Shown: positions 9,037 to 18,675, counted from the first letter of the stretch. The stretch: DNA of 64,000 bases from an uncultured Verrucomicrobiota bacterium (GCA_903907995.1 CAIVQH010000018.1:1-64000), one strand, 5' to 3'. Translations and numbers: made by a program. The notes: generated by a model from the sequence alone, not told the origin.

Positions 9037-9432
9037 ATGCCTGCCGAGCCGCGCCAGCGACTGCGCTTCGGGCGCGACCGTCGGCTGCGTTCGGCGGGGC
9101 AGTTTGCCCGGCTGAAGGTGGACGGCCAGCGTCTCGCCCAGGGCTGCCTGGTGTTGAACTGGCAGCCGGTGGCCGCCGGTTCGGCCTCCCGCCTCGGAGT
9201 CATCACCAGCCGCAAGGTCGGAAATGCCGTGGTCCGGGCACGGGCCCGCCGGCTGCTGCGCGAGGTTTTCCGGCAGAACCAGTTTCGCATCACTCCGCCG
9301 GCGGAGCTGGTGCTGGTGGCCCGGCCATCCATCGCTCCGCAGGCGTTTGCCGGTGTGGAGCGTGATTTTCTGCAGGCGCTCCGCCGGGCGCGTCTGCTTC
9401 CGGTGGAGGCGGCCGTTCCCAAACCGATTTGA
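9037..9432 (+). CDS. rnpA: Ribonuclease P protein component
   Basis: The 131-residue protein has the RnpA core: LRFGRDRRLRSAGQFARL, RLGVITSRKVGNAVVRARAR and RLLREVFR. The SRKVGNAVVRxRxRR stretch is the RNA-binding RNR motif. It partners the RNase P RNA in maturing tRNA 5' ends; the RNA gene is not in the window. The C-terminal extension is Ala/Pro-rich. Its stop overlaps the TTG start of yidD. Confidence 0.95.
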   Translation: MPAEPRQRLRFGRDRRLRSAGQFARLKVDGQRLAQGCLVLNWQPVAAGSASRLGVITSRKVGNAVVRARARRLLREVFRQNQFRITPPAELVLVARPSIAPQAFAGVERDFLQALRRARLLPVEAAVPKPI

Positions 9433-9680
9433 ATCCGTTGCAACATCTCGCCGTCGCGCTGCTGCGCGGGTATCGCTGGGTGCTTTCGCCGATGAAGAAT
9501 GCGCTGTTTGGCGCGCCGGCAACCTGCCGGTTCACCCCGACTTGCTCGGCCTACGCGCTCGAAGCCGTGCAACGGCATGGCGTCGTGCGTGGTGGCGGGC
9601 TCACTTTCCGACGGCTCTGCCGCTGCCATCCCTGGGGTGGGGCGGGGGATGACCCGGTACCGCAGTTTGTCCGCATTTAG
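9429..9680 (+). CDS. yidD: Membrane protein insertion efficiency factor YidD
   Basis: The 83-residue protein contains the YidD signature: RGYRWVLSP, CRFTPTCSAYALEAVQRHGV, GG--F-RLCRCHPWG, with the conserved Cys triad and the CHP-G motif. YidD is a small membrane-associated protein assisting YidC/Sec insertion. It starts at TTG, overlapping the rnpA stop by 4 nt (TTGA), which indicates translational coupling. Confidence 0.92.
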   Translation: MNPLQHLAVALLRGYRWVLSPMKNALFGAPATCRFTPTCSAYALEAVQRHGVVRGGGLTFRRLCRCHPWGGAGDDPVPQFVRI

Positions 9681-9697
9681 TCCGCTCTTTTTTTCGC

Positions 9698-11524
9698 ATG
9701 GATCGCAAAGGCATAGCCATACTGGTGGTCGCGTTCGCCCTGATGGTCGCGTGGTTCCCCTTGCTGAACCGGCTCTACCCGACCAAGCCGCCGGTGCCCG
9801 GGGCCACCAACCAGGTCGCGGGGATTTCCACCAATCCGGCGGCCGCCGCCATCAACGGCGCGGCGGCGTTGCCCGCCACCATGGCGGCCAGCCTCTCCAC
9901 GAACTTGCCGCCGACGCTTTCCGCGACCTCGCCCGAACAGACGCTGGTACTGGAGAATGAGAAGATCCGGGCCGTGTTCACCTCGCACGGTGGCGGGCTG
10001 AAATATGTCGAGCTGAAGGATTACCCCGCGCGCATCGCGAAGAAGAAGGACGGCGAGACCGTGGAGCTGGCCTCCCTGAACAAGCGTGCCTTTCTGCCCG
10101 CGTTCACCTACGCCAATACTCCGGCCCTGACCGGGGATGGCGAATTTGTCCTGACCAAGACCGCCACGGGCGTCCGGGCGGTGAAGGACCTGCCCGGTGG
10201 CATCCGCGTGGTGAAGGACTTTGCCGTCAGCACCAATTACATCCTGAACGCCGCCGTGCGCATCGAGAACACGGGTGCTCAGACCGTCGCCTTGCCCGTC
10301 CAGGAGCTGGTCGTGGGTACGGGAGCGCCGATGGATGACCATGAAATGGGTGACCAGCAGGGGGCGTTCTGGTTCAACGGGGAAAAGGCTGCGCATCTGA
10401 CCGCTCCCAGTTTTTCGCAGGGGGGATTCTTAGGCATCGGGGGAACTCGCGTGCCGGCGGTGGAGGTGGGCAGCTCAAATGTCGTGTGGGCTGCCGTGCA
10501 TAACCGTTACTTCACCCTGATTGCGGTGCCTGGCAAGCCTGCCGAGCGGGCGATTGTCCGGGATTTCCCTTTGCCGGCACCGTCGAAGGAGCAGCTTGCA
10601 GCGGACGGCCGGCTGAATCCCAAGCCGCAGGCCTATCAGGCGGCGCTGATCTATCCGGCGACGACCTTGGCGACAGGTCAGTCAACCGAGCAGAAGTTCG
10701 ACATGTATGCGGGGCCTAAGGAGTACTTCAACATGTCACAGTTGGAGCCGCAGCTGGATCTTGTGATCGGCTTCAACGACCAGTTGTTTGGCGCTATCGG
10801 TGGCTTCTTTGCGAAAGGACTGCTGCTCAGCCTGAATGCCATCCACCACTTCATCCCCTCCTACGGCTGGAGCATCATCGCTGTCACGGTGATCATCAAG
10901 GGCCTGTTCTGGCCGCTGACGGCCGCGAGCACGCGCTCCATGAAGCGCATGTCGGCCATCCAGCCGCAGCTCAAGGCGATCAAGGACAAGTACAAGGACA
11001 ACCAGGCCAAGGCGAGTGAGCAGACGCTCCGGGTGATGAAGGAAAACAAGGTGAACCCGGCCGCCGGCTGTTTGCCGATGCTGATCCAGATGCCGGTGTT
11101 CATCGGGTTTTTCTGCATGCTGCGCACGGCCATTGAACTGCGCGGGGAAAGTTTTCTCTGGGTGGCCGACCTGTCGCAACCAGACACGCTGTTTGTGATT
11201 CCGGGGCTGGGCTTCGTGCCGTTCCTCGGGATCAACGGCGTCGGCCTGCCGATCAACCTGCTGCCCATTCTCATGGGCTGCACCTCGCTCTATCTCGCCA
11301 GCCTGACCCCGCCGTCGCCGCAGATGGACCCGTCGCAGCAGAAGATGATGAAGTACATGCCGGTGTTCTTCACGCTGTTCCTCTACAACTACAGCTCCGG
11401 CCTGACGCTCTACTGGACCGTGCAGAACCTGATCACGGTGCTCCAGAACAAGCTCACGAAGATGAACGACAGCAAAACGGTCATCACGCCCCCGACCAAG
11501 CCCAATGCCGGGAAACGTGCGTGA
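9698..11524 (+). CDS. yidC: Membrane protein insertase YidC
   Basis: The 608-residue protein opens MDRKGIAILVVAFALMVAWF, the first transmembrane segment. A large periplasmic beta-super-sandwich domain follows (about residues 85-340). The Oxa1 core comes next: YGWSIIAVTVIIKGLFWPLT, the conserved cytoplasmic hairpin SMKRMSAIQPQLKAIKDKY, VNPAAGCLPMLIQMPVFIGF, then two more membrane segments ending in SGLTLYWTVQNLITVLQ. It inserts and folds inner-membrane proteins with or without SecYEG. It lies 17 nt downstream of yidD. Confidence 0.96.
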   Translation: MDRKGIAILVVAFALMVAWFPLLNRLYPTKPPVPGATNQVAGISTNPAAAAINGAAALPATMAASLSTNLPPTLSATSPEQTLVLENEKIRAVFTSHGGGLKYVELKDYPARIAKKKDGETVELASLNKRAFLPAFTYANTPALTGDGEFVLTKTATGVRAVKDLPGGIRVVKDFAVSTNYILNAAVRIENTGAQTVALPVQELVVGTGAPMDDHEMGDQQGAFWFNGEKAAHLTAPSFSQGGFLGIGGTRVPAVEVGSSNVVWAAVHNRYFTLIAVPGKPAERAIVRDFPLPAPSKEQLAADGRLNPKPQAYQAALIYPATTLATGQSTEQKFDMYAGPKEYFNMSQLEPQLDLVIGFNDQLFGAIGGFFAKGLLLSLNAIHHFIPSYGWSIIAVTVIIKGLFWPLTAASTRSMKRMSAIQPQLKAIKDKYKDNQAKASEQTLRVMKENKVNPAAGCLPMLIQMPVFIGFFCMLRTAIELRGESFLWVADLSQPDTLFVIPGLGFVPFLGINGVGLPINLLPILMGCTSLYLASLTPPSPQMDPSQQKMMKYMPVFFTLFLYNYSSGLTLYWTVQNLITVLQNKLTKMNDSKTVITPPTKPNAGKRA

Positions 11525-11581
11525 CGCCCGACGGCTCCCACGCCTAGCATCCGACAAATCACCGCGAACCTATCCCTTCTG

Positions 11582-12028
11582 ATGGACCCCAAGGCGACAC
11601 TTGAGACTTTGCTGCAGCACCTCGGCTTCACGGCGACCGTGACGGACCGTGAGGTGGACGACCAGATCCTGCTCGACATCCAGACCGAGGATCCGGGCCG
11701 GCTGATCGGCCGGTCGGGCCAGACCCTCGGCGAGTTGCAGTTCATCCTGAACCGCATCGTCTTCAAGGGCGACACCAAGGTGCCGCGCATCATCCTCGAC
11801 GTCGGCGGCTACCGGCAGCAGGCCCGGGAACAGCTCGCCAAGCGCGCCAACGAGGCGGCGGAAAAGGTCCGCCGCTGGGGTGACGTCGTCGAACTGGAGC
11901 CGATGAACGCCTTTGATCGCCGCATCGTCCATCAGACGCTGAAGGATGATCCGGACATTGAGACCCAGAGCGTGGAAGTGGATGGCAGCGAGAAGAAGGT
12001 CATTCTCATCCGCCCCAAACGTTCCTGA
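11582..12028 (+). CDS. khpB: KH-R3H RNA-binding protein KhpB/Jag
   Basis: This 148-residue protein has a KH domain with GRLIGRSGQTLGELQ at about residues 39-53 and a C-terminal R3H domain with FDRRIVHQTL (R-x3-H). It lacks the N-terminal Jag_N domain of the long Firmicute form. Such proteins pair with KhpA to bind RNA and affect cell elongation in Gram-positives. It is the last gene of the rpmH cluster, 57 nt after yidC. Confidence 0.9.
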   Translation: MDPKATLETLLQHLGFTATVTDREVDDQILLDIQTEDPGRLIGRSGQTLGELQFILNRIVFKGDTKVPRIILDVGGYRQQAREQLAKRANEAAEKVRRWGDVVELEPMNAFDRRIVHQTLKDDPDIETQSVEVDGSEKKVILIRPKRS

Positions 12029-12047
12029 GGCTGCGGCCAGTAGCCGG

Positions 12048-12126
12048 TCTTAATCGTAATCATAATCTTACTCGTAATCACCAGGCTTCTCCGCGATTAC
12101 GATTATGGTGATGATTAGGATTAAGA
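12048..12126. repeat. Inverted hexamer array A
   Basis: The left arm TCTTAA-TCGTAA-TCATAA-TCTTAC and the right arm (GATTAC-GATTAT ... GATTAG-GATTAA) are head-to-head degenerate hexamer arrays around a short spacer. The element begins 19 nt after the khpB stop. Related arrays are at 30683, 39081, 45460 and 50532. Confidence 0.75.
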
Positions 12127-12255
12127 ATAGAAAAAGGTGCCAAACCAACCGCTCACTGGACAATCCACCGGTCCGCTGTTAGCTACCCCTGCGTTTCCTT
12201 GCCCGTTCCAGGAGTTCTTGAACGTCGGCAGGGGATTCGGTTCTGATTTTCTGAC

Positions 12256-13197
12256 ATGAAATACCACTCGATACTGTTCGCCGCCGCCAGCCTCGTGGCG
12301 TTCGCCAGCCGGGCTGAGGATGCCAAACCGGCCGTCCCTCCCTCTGCACCCGCCCTGGCGGTGACCGCGCCCACCAACGCTCCCGACACCCGGTTCCCCG
12401 ACGCGAAGGAGAAGAATTCCTACGCGATGGGCGTGATGATCGCCAACGACATCAAGATGAACCTGACGCGCGGGCAGTATGATGTGAACACGGAGACGCT
12501 GCTGAAGGCGTTCAACGAGGCCTTCGCCGGCAAGCCCACCATCCTCACCGAGGCCGAGGCGAAGGGAATCTTCCGCACCTACTCGATGGAACTGCAGGCG
12601 AAGCTGCAGGAGAAGAAGAAGGCCGAAGCCGAGAAAAACAAGAAGGCCGGCGACGATTTTCTCGCCGCCAACAAGACCAAGGAAGGCGTGGTCACCCTGC
12701 CGAGCGGCCTGCAGTACAAGGTCATCAAGCAGGGCGACGGCCCCAAGCCCGCCGCGACCAACTATGTCGTGACCCATTATCGTGGCACCACCATCGACGG
12801 CACCGAGTTTGACAGCTCCTACACCCGGGGCGAGCCGGCCACCTTTGCCGCCAACCGCGTGATCAAGGGCTGGACCGAGGCGTTGCAGCTGATGCCGGTG
12901 GGCTCCAAGTGGCAGCTGTTCATCCCGGCGGACCTCGCCTATGGCCCGGGCGGCCAGCCGCCCAAGATCGCGCCGAATTCGACCCTCATTTTTGACATCG
13001 AGCTGATCAGCATCAAGGAGACGCCTGCCGCCGGTGCCGCCAAGCCCGCGCAGCCGGTCGTGACTAGCGACGTCATCAAGGTGCCCAGCAAGGCCGAAAT
13101 GGAGAAGGGCGCCAAGATTGAGGTGCTCAAGCCCGCCGACATTGAGAAGCTGCAGAAGGAAGAGGCGGCCAAAAAGGCGGCCGCCGACAAGAAGTGA
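12256..13197 (+). CDS. FKBP-type peptidyl-prolyl isomerase, exported
   Basis: The 313-residue protein starts MKYHSILFAAASLVAFASRA, a Sec signal peptide. An N-terminal dimerisation helix region follows (AMGVMIANDIKMNL ... LKAFNEAFAGKP), as in FkpA/Mip. The FKBP domain at about residues 150-255 has LPSGLQYKVIKQGDGPKP, VTHYRGTTIDGTEFDSSYTR, VIKGWTEALQLMPVGSKWQL, PADLAYGP and STLIFDIELI. A Lys/Ala-rich tail of about 50 residues extends beyond the domain, unlike FkpA. It likely folds envelope proteins. A strong terminator follows at 13220. Confidence 0.93.
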   Translation: MKYHSILFAAASLVAFASRAEDAKPAVPPSAPALAVTAPTNAPDTRFPDAKEKNSYAMGVMIANDIKMNLTRGQYDVNTETLLKAFNEAFAGKPTILTEAEAKGIFRTYSMELQAKLQEKKKAEAEKNKKAGDDFLAANKTKEGVVTLPSGLQYKVIKQGDGPKPAATNYVVTHYRGTTIDGTEFDSSYTRGEPATFAANRVIKGWTEALQLMPVGSKWQLFIPADLAYGPGGQPPKIAPNSTLIFDIELISIKETPAAGAAKPAQPVVTSDVIKVPSKAEMEKGAKIEVLKPADIEKLQKEEAAKKAAADKK

Positions 13198-13219
13198 CGA
13201 CGGACTGAACCATTACCAG

Positions 13220-13252
13220 GGCCGGCTCCGCTGATCCGGAGCCGGCCTTTTT
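13220..13252 (+). terminator. Rho-independent terminator after the FKBP gene
   Basis: GGCCGGCTCCG-CTGAT-CCGGAGCCGGCC (11-bp stem, one G bulge/offset) is followed by TTTTT. The start codon of the next gene is at 13260, only 7 nt past the T-run. Confidence 0.9.
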
Positions 13253-13259
13253 GATCTCC

Positions 13260-13994
13260 ATGTCCGCCTACGATTCGTTTGTCGCCGTCTCCCGGGAGCA
13301 GCTGGACCGGGTGGCCGTCACGCAACGTCCTGCAATCGAAACGGCGGCCGGCTGGGTGGCCCAGGCGCTGCTGGGCGATCGCTTCCTCTTCGCTTTTGGC
13401 ACCGGGCACTCGCACATGGTGGCCGAGGAAATCTTCTACCGGGCGGGCGGCCTGGCGCGGGGCGTACCCATGTTGGAGGAACCCCTGATGCTCCACGAGA
13501 ATGCCATCGAGGCGACCTACCTGGAGCGTGAGCCGGGCTACGCGGAGCGCATCCTCGGCTCATATCCCGTTGCGGCGGGGGATGTGCTGGTGGTGGCCTC
13601 CAACGGCGGCCGTAACGCCGTGCCTATCGAGCTGGTACTGGGTGCCCAGGCGCGCGGCCTGAAGACTGTGGCGATCACCAACGTCACCCAAAGCATGGCC
13701 TGGCCCTCACGGCATTCCTCGGGAAAGCGCCTTGCGGAAGTCGCCGATGTGGTTATTGATAACTGTGGCGTGAACGGCGATGCGGCGGTGGACCTGCCGG
13801 GTTTTCCCTTTCGTATTGGCCCCCCCTCCAGCCTGACCGGCCTGCTGATCATCAATCTGATCGTGGTCCGGGCCATTGAGCTGGCGGTCGGGGCTGGCGG
13901 AAGTCCGGAAGTGTTCATCAGCAGCAACACGAACGGGGACGATCACAACGACAGTCTGCTCCAAAAATACCGCTCACACATACGGCACCTTTGA
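13260..13994 (+). CDS. SIS-domain sugar-phosphate-binding protein (UPF0309-like)
   Basis: The 244-residue protein from the ATG at 13260 contains a single SIS fold: FAFGTGHSHMVAEEIFYRAGG (the phosphosugar-binding loop with GTGHS), DVLVVASNGGRNAVPIEL, and KTVAITN with later GKRLAEVADVVIDN. It resembles the SIS_2/UPF0309 group, thought to isomerise or bind phosphosugars; the substrate is unknown. Its start sits almost on the T-run of the upstream terminator, so its promoter must overlap that terminator or it depends on readthrough. Confidence 0.8.
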   Translation: MSAYDSFVAVSREQLDRVAVTQRPAIETAAGWVAQALLGDRFLFAFGTGHSHMVAEEIFYRAGGLARGVPMLEEPLMLHENAIEATYLEREPGYAERILGSYPVAAGDVLVVASNGGRNAVPIELVLGAQARGLKTVAITNVTQSMAWPSRHSSGKRLAEVADVVIDNCGVNGDAAVDLPGFPFRIGPPSSLTGLLIINLIVVRAIELAVGAGGSPEVFISSNTNGDDHNDSLLQKYRSHIRHL

Positions 13995-14047
13995 AACACC
14001 GGGTCTTCGGGGGGTGATTTTCGCCGCAAGTAGCCGGCACGCATCCC

Positions 14048-14076
14048 TTGACTTGGGTCCTCCCGGTTTCGATAGT
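14048..14076 (+). promoter_or_regulatory. Sigma-70-type promoter of rpoD
   Basis: TTGACT (14048-14053), a 17-nt spacer and GATAGT (14071-14076) lie 39 nt before the sigma factor start. The spacing is ideal and both boxes are near consensus. Confidence 0.6.
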
Positions 14077-14114
14077 ACCCGCTTGTTTCTGTCCTGTAGT
14101 CCGGGATCCCACGT

Positions 14115-15983
14115 ATGCCTAAGCTGAAAGAGAAGAAGTCGCCCGCCAAAGTCGCCCCTAAAAAGGTTCCGGCCAAGAAGCCGGAGAAAGCGCCCAAGAA
14201 GGCCTCCGTGCCGGGGGCGCGGCCCTCGGCAAAGGCGGAGCCTGACCAGGGCCCGCAGGGTTCCCTGGCCGATTCGTCCGGACCCCCGCCGGGTGCGCTG
14301 GTGGCGGAAAGCGACGGCATGCAGATCAACATCGGCACCGTGAAGAGCGCCAGCGGCGTGGACATCACGGAGAAGATCAAGGAACTGGTCCGCCTGGCCC
14401 AGGAGCAGGGCTACCTGACCTACGGCGACATCAATGACGCGCTGCCCGACACCGTCGTCACCCCGGAGGATCTCGACGAGATCTACGTCAAGCTGCGCAA
14501 CCTCGAGATCGACATCGTCGATCAGGCCGAGGTGGACCGCGTCAAGCAGCCCGAACAGGAGGAGGAGCAGGAGGACAAGGCCCGCCTCGACATCCTGGAC
14601 GATCCCGTCCGCATGTACCTCAAGCAGATGGGCCAGGTCCCGCTGCTCACCCGCGAGCAGGAGGTCGAGATCTCGAAGCGCATCGAGGACGCCGAGAACG
14701 AGGTCAAGCGCATCATTTACGGCTTCGGTTTCTCCGGCAAGGAGCACATCGCCCTGGCGGAAAAGCTGATCTCCGAGCCGCCGAAGGAGCGCTTCGACCG
14801 TGTCATCGTTGACAAGAAGATCGAGACCCGTGACGAGCATCTGAAGGCCCTGCGCAAGCTGGTCAAGGACGTCCGCGCGATCGACCAACAGGTGGACGAG
14901 AAGTGGGCCGAGCTGTCGGAATCCGCCTCCAAGACCAAGCAGGAAAAACTGGTCGTTGAGCACAAGAAGCTGGACGACAAGCTCCAGAAGACCTTCCCGA
15001 AGTTCTACTACAAGCAGAAGGTCGTGGAGGAAATGTCGCTCGTGGCCGACAACATCCACGACAAGTTCCAGAGCAGCATCCGCGCGGTCCGGGAGCTGGA
15101 GCCCCACAAGCGCTCGGTGCAGGCGCAGGGGATGATCCACTCGGAAGAGCAGAAGATCCGGGCGCTGGAGCAGTTCGTGCGCATGTCCTCCGAGGGCTAC
15201 CTGAACGCTTTCGCGCAGCTGAAGCACTTCGAGAAGAAGGCGCTGCAGGCCAAGACCGAGATGGTCGAGGCCAACCTGCGCCTCGTGATCTCCATCGCGA
15301 AGAAGTACACGAACCGCGGCCTCTCGTTCCTCGACCTGATCCAGGAGGGCAACATGGGTCTCATGAAGGCGGTCGAGAAGTTCGAGTACCGCCGCGGCTA
15401 CAAGTTCTCCACGTACGCCACCTGGTGGATCCGCCAGGCCATCACCCGCTCGATCGCCGACCAGGCGCGGACCATCCGCATCCCGGTCCACATGATCGAG
15501 ACGATCAACAAGCTGATGCGGGTGCAGAAGCAGCTGATCCAGGACTTCGGCCGCGAGCCGACCCCGGAGGAGATCGCCGAGGAGATGCAGATGCCCGTGG
15601 ACCGCGTCCGCGCGGTGCTGAAGATGGCGCAGCAGCCCATCTCGCTGCAGAGCCCGGTCGGCGACAGCGATGACACGAACTTCGGTGACTTCATCGAGGA
15701 CAAGTCGGCGGAGAACCCGTCCGACATGACCAGCTATTCGCTGCTCAAGGAGAAGCTGGCCGACGTGCTCGACTCGCTCACCGAGCGCGAGCGCAAGGTG
15801 CTGGAGCTGCGCTTCGGCCTGCTCGACGGCTACAGCCGCACCCTCGAGGAGGTCGGCAAGCAGTTCAAGGTCACCCGCGAACGCATCCGGCAGATCGAGG
15901 CCAAGGCCCTCCGCAAGATGCGCCACCCGACCCGCCTCCGGCAGCTCCACGGCTTCCTCGAAGGCGAGGAAGCGCTGGCCTGA
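14115..15983 (+). CDS. rpoD: Primary RNA polymerase sigma factor (RpoD/SigA)
   Basis: This 622-residue sigma-70 has a basic N-terminal extension rich in PAKK/KKAP (residues 1-45). Region 1.1 follows at about 75-135 ([20 protein letters not shown]), then region 1.2 ([20 protein letters not shown]). A non-conserved segment of about 150 residues precedes region 2 ([20 protein letters not shown] ... [17 protein letters not shown]). Region 3 includes [12 protein letters not shown] and region 4 the helix-turn-helix ([20 protein letters not shown]). It directs housekeeping transcription. The lysine-rich leader is atypical for E. coli RpoD. A promoter precedes it and a terminator follows at 16016. 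Confidence 0.95.
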   Translation: MPKLKEKKSPAKVAPKKVPAKKPEKAPKKASVPGARPSAKAEPDQGPQGSLADSSGPPPGALVAESDGMQINIGTVKSASGVDITEKIKELVRLAQEQGYLTYGDINDALPDTVVTPEDLDEIYVKLRNLEIDIVDQAEVDRVKQPEQEEEQEDKARLDILDDPVRMYLKQMGQVPLLTREQEVEISKRIEDAENEVKRIIYGFGFSGKEHIALAEKLISEPPKERFDRVIVDKKIETRDEHLKALRKLVKDVRAIDQQVDEKWAELSESASKTKQEKLVVEHKKLDDKLQKTFPKFYYKQKVVEEMSLVADNIHDKFQSSIRAVRELEPHKRSVQAQGMIHSEEQKIRALEQFVRMSSEGYLNAFAQLKHFEKKALQAKTEMVEANLRLVISIAKKYTNRGLSFLDLIQEGNMGLMKAVEKFEYRRGYKFSTYATWWIRQAITRSIADQARTIRIPVHMIETINKLMRVQKQLIQDFGREPTPEEIAEEMQMPVDRVRAVLKMAQQPISLQSPVGDSDDTNFGDFIEDKSAENPSDMTSYSLLKEKLADVLDSLTERERKVLELRFGLLDGYSRTLEEVGKQFKVTRERIRQIEAKALRKMRHPTRLRQLHGFLEGEEALA

Positions 15984-16015
15984 GGCCGGAGCGATTCATA
16001 TCATTCCCTTTCACA

Positions 16016-16039
16016 GCCCCGCTACGGTGGGGCTTTTTC
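16016..16039 (+). terminator. Rho-independent terminator after rpoD
   Basis: AGCCCC-GCTACGGT-GGGGCT is followed by TTTT, 33 nt past the rpoD stop. Confidence 0.85.
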
Positions 16040-16076
16040 GTTTGGTTCGCCGCTTCCTTCCGGCTCTTATTCCGGT

Positions 16077-17264
16077 GTGAAATCCCCGGGGCGCTGGCTG
16101 ACTTTTGGAGCGATTGTCTTTCTGATGTCGTGCTTCTTCGCGGTTCGGCAGTGGCGGCATGCCAACGCGCACGTGGAAACGGTGTTGACGACCGATTTTC
16201 GGCGCGGAGCCAACTCCGAGGAGGTGATAATGGCCGAATTGGATGCTGTTGGTCCTGAAGCGGTGGACGAACTGCGCGCGGAACTGCGACGCCAGCTGAC
16301 CTGGTGGGATCGACTCCAGGACCAAGCCCTGATCTGGCTGCGGGAACATGGGTGCAACTGGTTCAATGATGCGCGTTGGTCTCCGGGAAGGGTTTTGAGC
16401 TTGCGAAAACGGCATGCCTTAAACGCCCTCCTTTCCCTCGGCGAGCGCGCCGCTGCAGCCCGGCCGGAAATTGAGGCGTTGCGCTCCCAGTCACAGGATT
16501 TCGGCATGGCGGTTTCTACGCTTTGCGCCCTCAGTCCCAACGATCCCGTCACGATCAGCAATGCGGTGGTGGTCCTTCGCAAGGGTGGCCACTCCGAACG
16601 TTCTTTTCTGATCGGAAGCTTCGCCCGAATCTGGACCAATCCGCCGCCACATCTGTCAGCCTTGGTGGACGCGCTCAAAGATTCCGACCAAGGAGTGCGT
16701 AGCCGTGCCGTTCGCAATCTCGGAAGCTACGGCCCCCAGGTGGTCAATGTGCTGCCACAACTGCTGCCGTTATTGGAGGACCCCTCACCGCAGGTCCGGC
16801 CTCAGGCGGCCTATGCCGTTGGACATATCGCACCGTCGGAAGCGGCTCGCGCCATCGGGGCGATGCTGGCGGAGCAGCGATTGAACGACCCAAGCTGGAT
16901 TGATCTCGAGCCTTACCTCCTCTACGCCGAGCTTGGACCGCGCGCGCAGGCGGCAGTTCCGCGATTGGAGGAGGAGTTCACGAATCCGACGTATCAGATG
17001 GGTACCGGGTCGATTGCATACGCCCTTTGGCGAGTCATGGGTGAGACCTCACCCAGGATCATTGATGCGTTGGGCAAGGGGGCGGAAAGCTACATCCAAC
17101 GCTCCCAGCTCCTCAGCCTTCGTGGCCTCAAGGAGATTGGCCCGCCGGCGAGCAATGCAGTGCCTGCGCTTCAGCGTATCGCTCAGGACCACCGTGTCCT
17201 GCTCCGCCAGATGGCGCAGGAGGCGCTTCAATCCATCACGAATCTGCCGGCGACGACCCGCTGA
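16077..17264 (+). CDS. HEAT-repeat protein, membrane-anchored or lipoprotein
   Basis: The 395-residue product from a GTG start begins with a basic stretch and a hydrophobic segment FGAIVFLMSC, which may be a lipobox or a membrane anchor. The rest is an alpha-solenoid: LSALVDALKDSDQGVRSRAV, LPQLLPLLEDPSPQVRPQAA and ISNAVVVLRKGG are HEAT-like units. Such scaffolds usually mediate protein contacts; no catalytic motif is seen. It is the first of three consecutive HEAT genes on this strand and the most divergent. The terminator of rpoD lies just before it, so it has its own promoter. Confidence 0.7.
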   Translation: MKSPGRWLTFGAIVFLMSCFFAVRQWRHANAHVETVLTTDFRRGANSEEVIMAELDAVGPEAVDELRAELRRQLTWWDRLQDQALIWLREHGCNWFNDARWSPGRVLSLRKRHALNALLSLGERAAAARPEIEALRSQSQDFGMAVSTLCALSPNDPVTISNAVVVLRKGGHSERSFLIGSFARIWTNPPPHLSALVDALKDSDQGVRSRAVRNLGSYGPQVVNVLPQLLPLLEDPSPQVRPQAAYAVGHIAPSEAARAIGAMLAEQRLNDPSWIDLEPYLLYAELGPRAQAAVPRLEEEFTNPTYQMGTGSIAYALWRVMGETSPRIIDALGKGAESYIQRSQLLSLRGLKEIGPPASNAVPALQRIAQDHRVLLRQMAQEALQSITNLPATTR

Positions 17265-17338
17265 CGGGTCTCGCGATGCTTCGCGACTTGGCAGATACGC
17301 ACTGGCGCGGAGCCCCCGAATCCGTTTCTCATGCCGTC

Positions 17339-18502
17339 ATGAAGCGCATTGGACTGGTCCTCGGTGCCTTGTTCCTCGGGATCATTCTGTTTCTGCGCCC
17401 GCACGCCGAGGCTCCGCCGGCCGAATTTCGCCGGCTCAGCATTTCTTCGCCGGGGCGGGAGAACGAACCGCGCGATGAACTGCGCCTGCGTGGCGCCGCG
17501 GTGGTGCCCGCCCTGGTTGCCGTGATGAAACATCGTTCGTTGGCGGAATCGCCCTGGGGGAAAGCGATCATTGACCGCCTGCCGGCTTCATTGGCGCAGC
17601 GGTTTCCGCAGGCGAAGCCTTCCACTACCTACGCAACTCCCCGTGTGAAGGCCGTCTGGATGCTCGGTGAACTGGGACCGGTGGCCAGCAATGCCGTGCC
17701 CGATCTGGAGGGCCTCCGGATATCCGCCCCCGAGGACGCGATGCAGATACAGGCCACCATTGCGTTGGCCAAAATCCAGCCGGGAAGCCGGCAAGCCCGT
17801 TCCAATCTCCTGGCGGAATTGCATGCCACCTTCCAGTCGCCGCGCTTCTTCGCCGCGATCGCCATCGGTGCGCTGGACCCGACGGAACCCGAGCTCTTGA
17901 GCGCCGCTATCGGGGCGCTCCATGATGCTGACGGTGGGGTGCGGGCCAACGCCGCCTGGTCCATCGCCCAATGGGGACCGGCTGCCCGGCTGGCCGCGCC
18001 GCGCCTGCGTGAACTGCTGAACGACGACAGCCAGGTTCGCTTCACCGACCGGATTCCGGCCAATGCCGCCTATGCCCTGGTGCGGGTTGCCCCCGATCAG
18101 TCTCCCGCGGCGGTGCAGGCCATGTTGCGACTGCAGCAACAGGGGGTCATTCCGGCAGATTCGACCATGATCCCGTTCGTGCTCGCGCTGGGGCCCGCCG
18201 CGACCAATGCCATCCCGTGGTTGGAGGAATGTCTAACGAACCGGGCCAGCGTGGTCTCCGGGGAGGTGGCCATGGTTGGGCTGTGGCGCATCCAAGGGCA
18301 GGCGACGCCCGAGATGCTGGCCCTGCTGCCGAAGCTCAGTTCCCCTGCCGCCATCCGGGCTTTGGGCGAGTTGGGCCCGCTTGCGGCCGCCGCCGAGGCA
18401 CGCCTACAAGAAATTCTGGCCGACGGAGGCAGCAGTGCGCTTCAGCGTGAAGCCGCAGCGGAGGCCCTGCGTAAGATCCGTGGGGAGACATCGGGCCGGT
18501 AG
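17339..18502 (+). CDS. HEAT-repeat protein, tandem paralogue 1
   Basis: The 387-residue protein begins MKRIGLVLGALFLGIILFLR, an N-terminal membrane anchor, then NEPRDELRLRGAAVVPALVA and a series of HEAT units (VKAVWMLGELGPVASNAVPD, GGVRANAAWSIAQWGPAARL, AALGELGPLAAAAEARL-like). It is about half identical to the next gene by eye, with collinear blocks throughout including the last one (ALGELGPLAAAAE vs TLGELGPLAATAE). The frame is open upstream to 17276 but the ATG at 17339 gives the anchor. It is 74 nt after the previous HEAT gene. Function unknown; probably a periplasm-facing scaffold. Confidence 0.7.
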   Translation: MKRIGLVLGALFLGIILFLRPHAEAPPAEFRRLSISSPGRENEPRDELRLRGAAVVPALVAVMKHRSLAESPWGKAIIDRLPASLAQRFPQAKPSTTYATPRVKAVWMLGELGPVASNAVPDLEGLRISAPEDAMQIQATIALAKIQPGSRQARSNLLAELHATFQSPRFFAAIAIGALDPTEPELLSAAIGALHDADGGVRANAAWSIAQWGPAARLAAPRLRELLNDDSQVRFTDRIPANAAYALVRVAPDQSPAAVQAMLRLQQQGVIPADSTMIPFVLALGPAATNAIPWLEECLTNRASVVSGEVAMVGLWRIQGQATPEMLALLPKLSSPAAIRALGELGPLAAAAEARLQEILADGGSSALQREAAAEALRKIRGETSGR

Positions 18503-18675
18503 ACCGGTTCAGTAGCCGCGCATTCGTCCCACCAAATGATGCTGTGGTGAACGGTCAGGCTATTTTCAGGTCAAACCCTGATGCATCCGGAGCCCGACTG
18601 CGAGAGCCTCAAACTGTCCTACCAAGGCAAGATACGCTCTTGGCTGCCGACCCCGAATCCGCTTCTCATGCCGTC

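Noticed and set aside
13974..15950. Minus-strand open frame of 658 codons
   Set aside because: It lies fully opposite rpoD and has Leu/Asp/Val/His-rich shadow composition with no recognisable domain.
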